From Pseudomonadota bacterium (GTDB lineage Bacteria > Pseudomonadota > Gammaproteobacteria > Burkholderiales > Burkholderiaceae_C): a stretch of DNA of 5,566 nucleotides. Below, piece by piece: positions 5,055-5,566 of the stretch. The stretch lies in NCBI GenBank assembly GCA_030918015.1, contig JAUPTP010000190.1:1-5566 (forward strand). Direction: 5' to 3'. Position 1 is the first letter of the stretch, and each line of letters starts with the position of its first letter. Under the pieces are notes generated by a model. The model did not search any database. It was not told the origin of the DNA and worked only from the letters and a program-made list of their open reading frames with translations. Position numbers and translations under genes: made by a program.

Positions 5055-5566
5055 ATGGACCTAGCTCTACTCTTCGCGCTGATCCTGCTCAATGGCCTGT
5101 TCGCCATGTCCGAGATGTCGCTGGCGGCCAGCCGCAAGGCCCGCCTGCAGGTGATGGCCGAGACCGGCGATGCCGGTGCGCGGGCTGCATTGGCCCTGCA
5201 CGACAGCCCGACCCAGTTCCTCTCCACGGTCCAGATCGGCATCACCTCGATCGGCGTGCTCAACGGCATCGTCGGCGAGGCGGCCTTCTCCGGCCTGCTC
5301 TCGGCCTGGATCGTCGCCCACTTTCCCCTGACCGACAGCGTGGCCGACATCCTCGGCACCGCCATCGTCGTGGTGCTGATCACGTTCGTGACGATCATCT
5401 TCGGCGAGCTGGTCCCGAAGCGGGTCGGTCAGATGTATCCCGAGACGGTGGCGCGGCTGGTGGCGCAGCCGATGGCCTGGCTGTCGGTGGCCGCCGGCCC
5501 CTTCGTCAAGCTGCTGTCGGGCACGACCCAGGCCATCCTGAAGCTGCTGGGCGTGCGCGACACCGG
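5055..5566 (+). CDS. CorC/HlyC/CNNM-family membrane protein (DUF21 domain), 3' end missing
   Basis: The frame from ATG 5055 stays open to the window end, giving 170 complete codons. Residues 1-18 are hydrophobic and lead into LNGLFAMSEMSLAASRKARL (12-31), the hallmark start of the DUF21/CNNM membrane domain. Further hydrophobic helices follow around STVQIGITSIGVLNGIVGEA and TAIVVVLITFVTIIF, and the latter ends in the conserved FGELVPKR. The missing part should hold the paired CBS domains and the C-terminal CorC_HlyC domain. Family members are linked to magnesium or cobalt export and resistance; older labels say 'hemolysin', which is misleading. GTG 5046 and ATG 4989 are upstream in-frame alternatives, and no strong Shine-Dalgarno sequence decides. 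ATG 5055 best fits the usual N-terminus. It is divergent from apaH, 64 bases away. Confidence 0.9.
   Translation, partial: MDLALLFALILLNGLFAMSEMSLAASRKARLQVMAETGDAGARAALALHDSPTQFLSTVQIGITSIGVLNGIVGEAAFSGLLSAWIVAHFPLTDSVADILGTAIVVVLITFVTIIFGELVPKRVGQMYPETVARLVAQPMAWLSVAAGPFVKLLSGTTQAILKLLGVRDT

Noticed and set aside
5040..5067. TTGACC with TAGCTC 16 bases later as a promoter
   Set aside because: Transcription would start inside the coding region, past the first membrane helix of the CorC-like protein, so it is probably chance.
4991..5398. N-terminal extension of apaH to 5398
   Set aside because: The extension lies opposite the CorC-like gene and does not match ApaH. MIYLIGDLQG at 4990 is the family N-terminus.

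Overview
The window is GC-rich DNA with strong third-position G/C bias, short gaps between genes and several GTG starts. It fits a betaproteobacterium of the Burkholderiales, perhaps near Leptothrix/Sphaerotilus/Rubrivivax. That placement is inferred from base composition and from how the proteins look, not from a search. No insertion sequence, CRISPR array, integrase or other mobile gene is visible, and no gene-free stretch exceeds 300 bases.

Layout from left to right. (1) Bases 1-864 (+) hold the C-terminal part of a HlyD-family type I secretion adaptor, cut by the window edge. Two bases later comes a complete TolC-family outer-membrane channel (867-2270, +). Together they form the periplasmic and outer-membrane parts of a type I secretion system whose ABC transporter probably lies upstream. 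(2) Converging on tolC with a 15-base gap is a minus-strand gene pair. It is read as a 129-residue photoactive yellow protein (PYP)-like PAS protein (3990-3601), then a PAS-PAS-GGDEF diguanylate cyclase (3581-2286). (3) A tRNA-Ser(UGA) gene (4139-4050, -) lies 59 bases upstream of the PYP-like gene, and 29 bases before the tRNA is apaH (4990-4169, -), the Ap4A hydrolase. (4) Divergent from apaH is the start of a CorC/CNNM-type (DUF21) membrane protein (5055 onward, +) that runs off the right edge.

The main point of interest is the two-gene PYP-like/GGDEF unit. The small protein aligns almost without gaps to Halorhodospira halophila PYP as I recall that sequence. It keeps the chromophore cysteine (C72 = Cys69), the phenolate-binding tyrosine and glutamate (Y45 = Tyr42, E49 = Glu46) and the methionine equivalent to Met100. 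Its partner has an intact GGEEF active site and an intact RxxD inhibitory site. The simplest hypothesis is a light- or ligand-sensing module that controls cyclic di-GMP, built from separate proteins rather than a fusion. The neighbouring type I export genes could belong to an adhesin system, a common target of cyclic di-GMP, but that link rests on proximity only.
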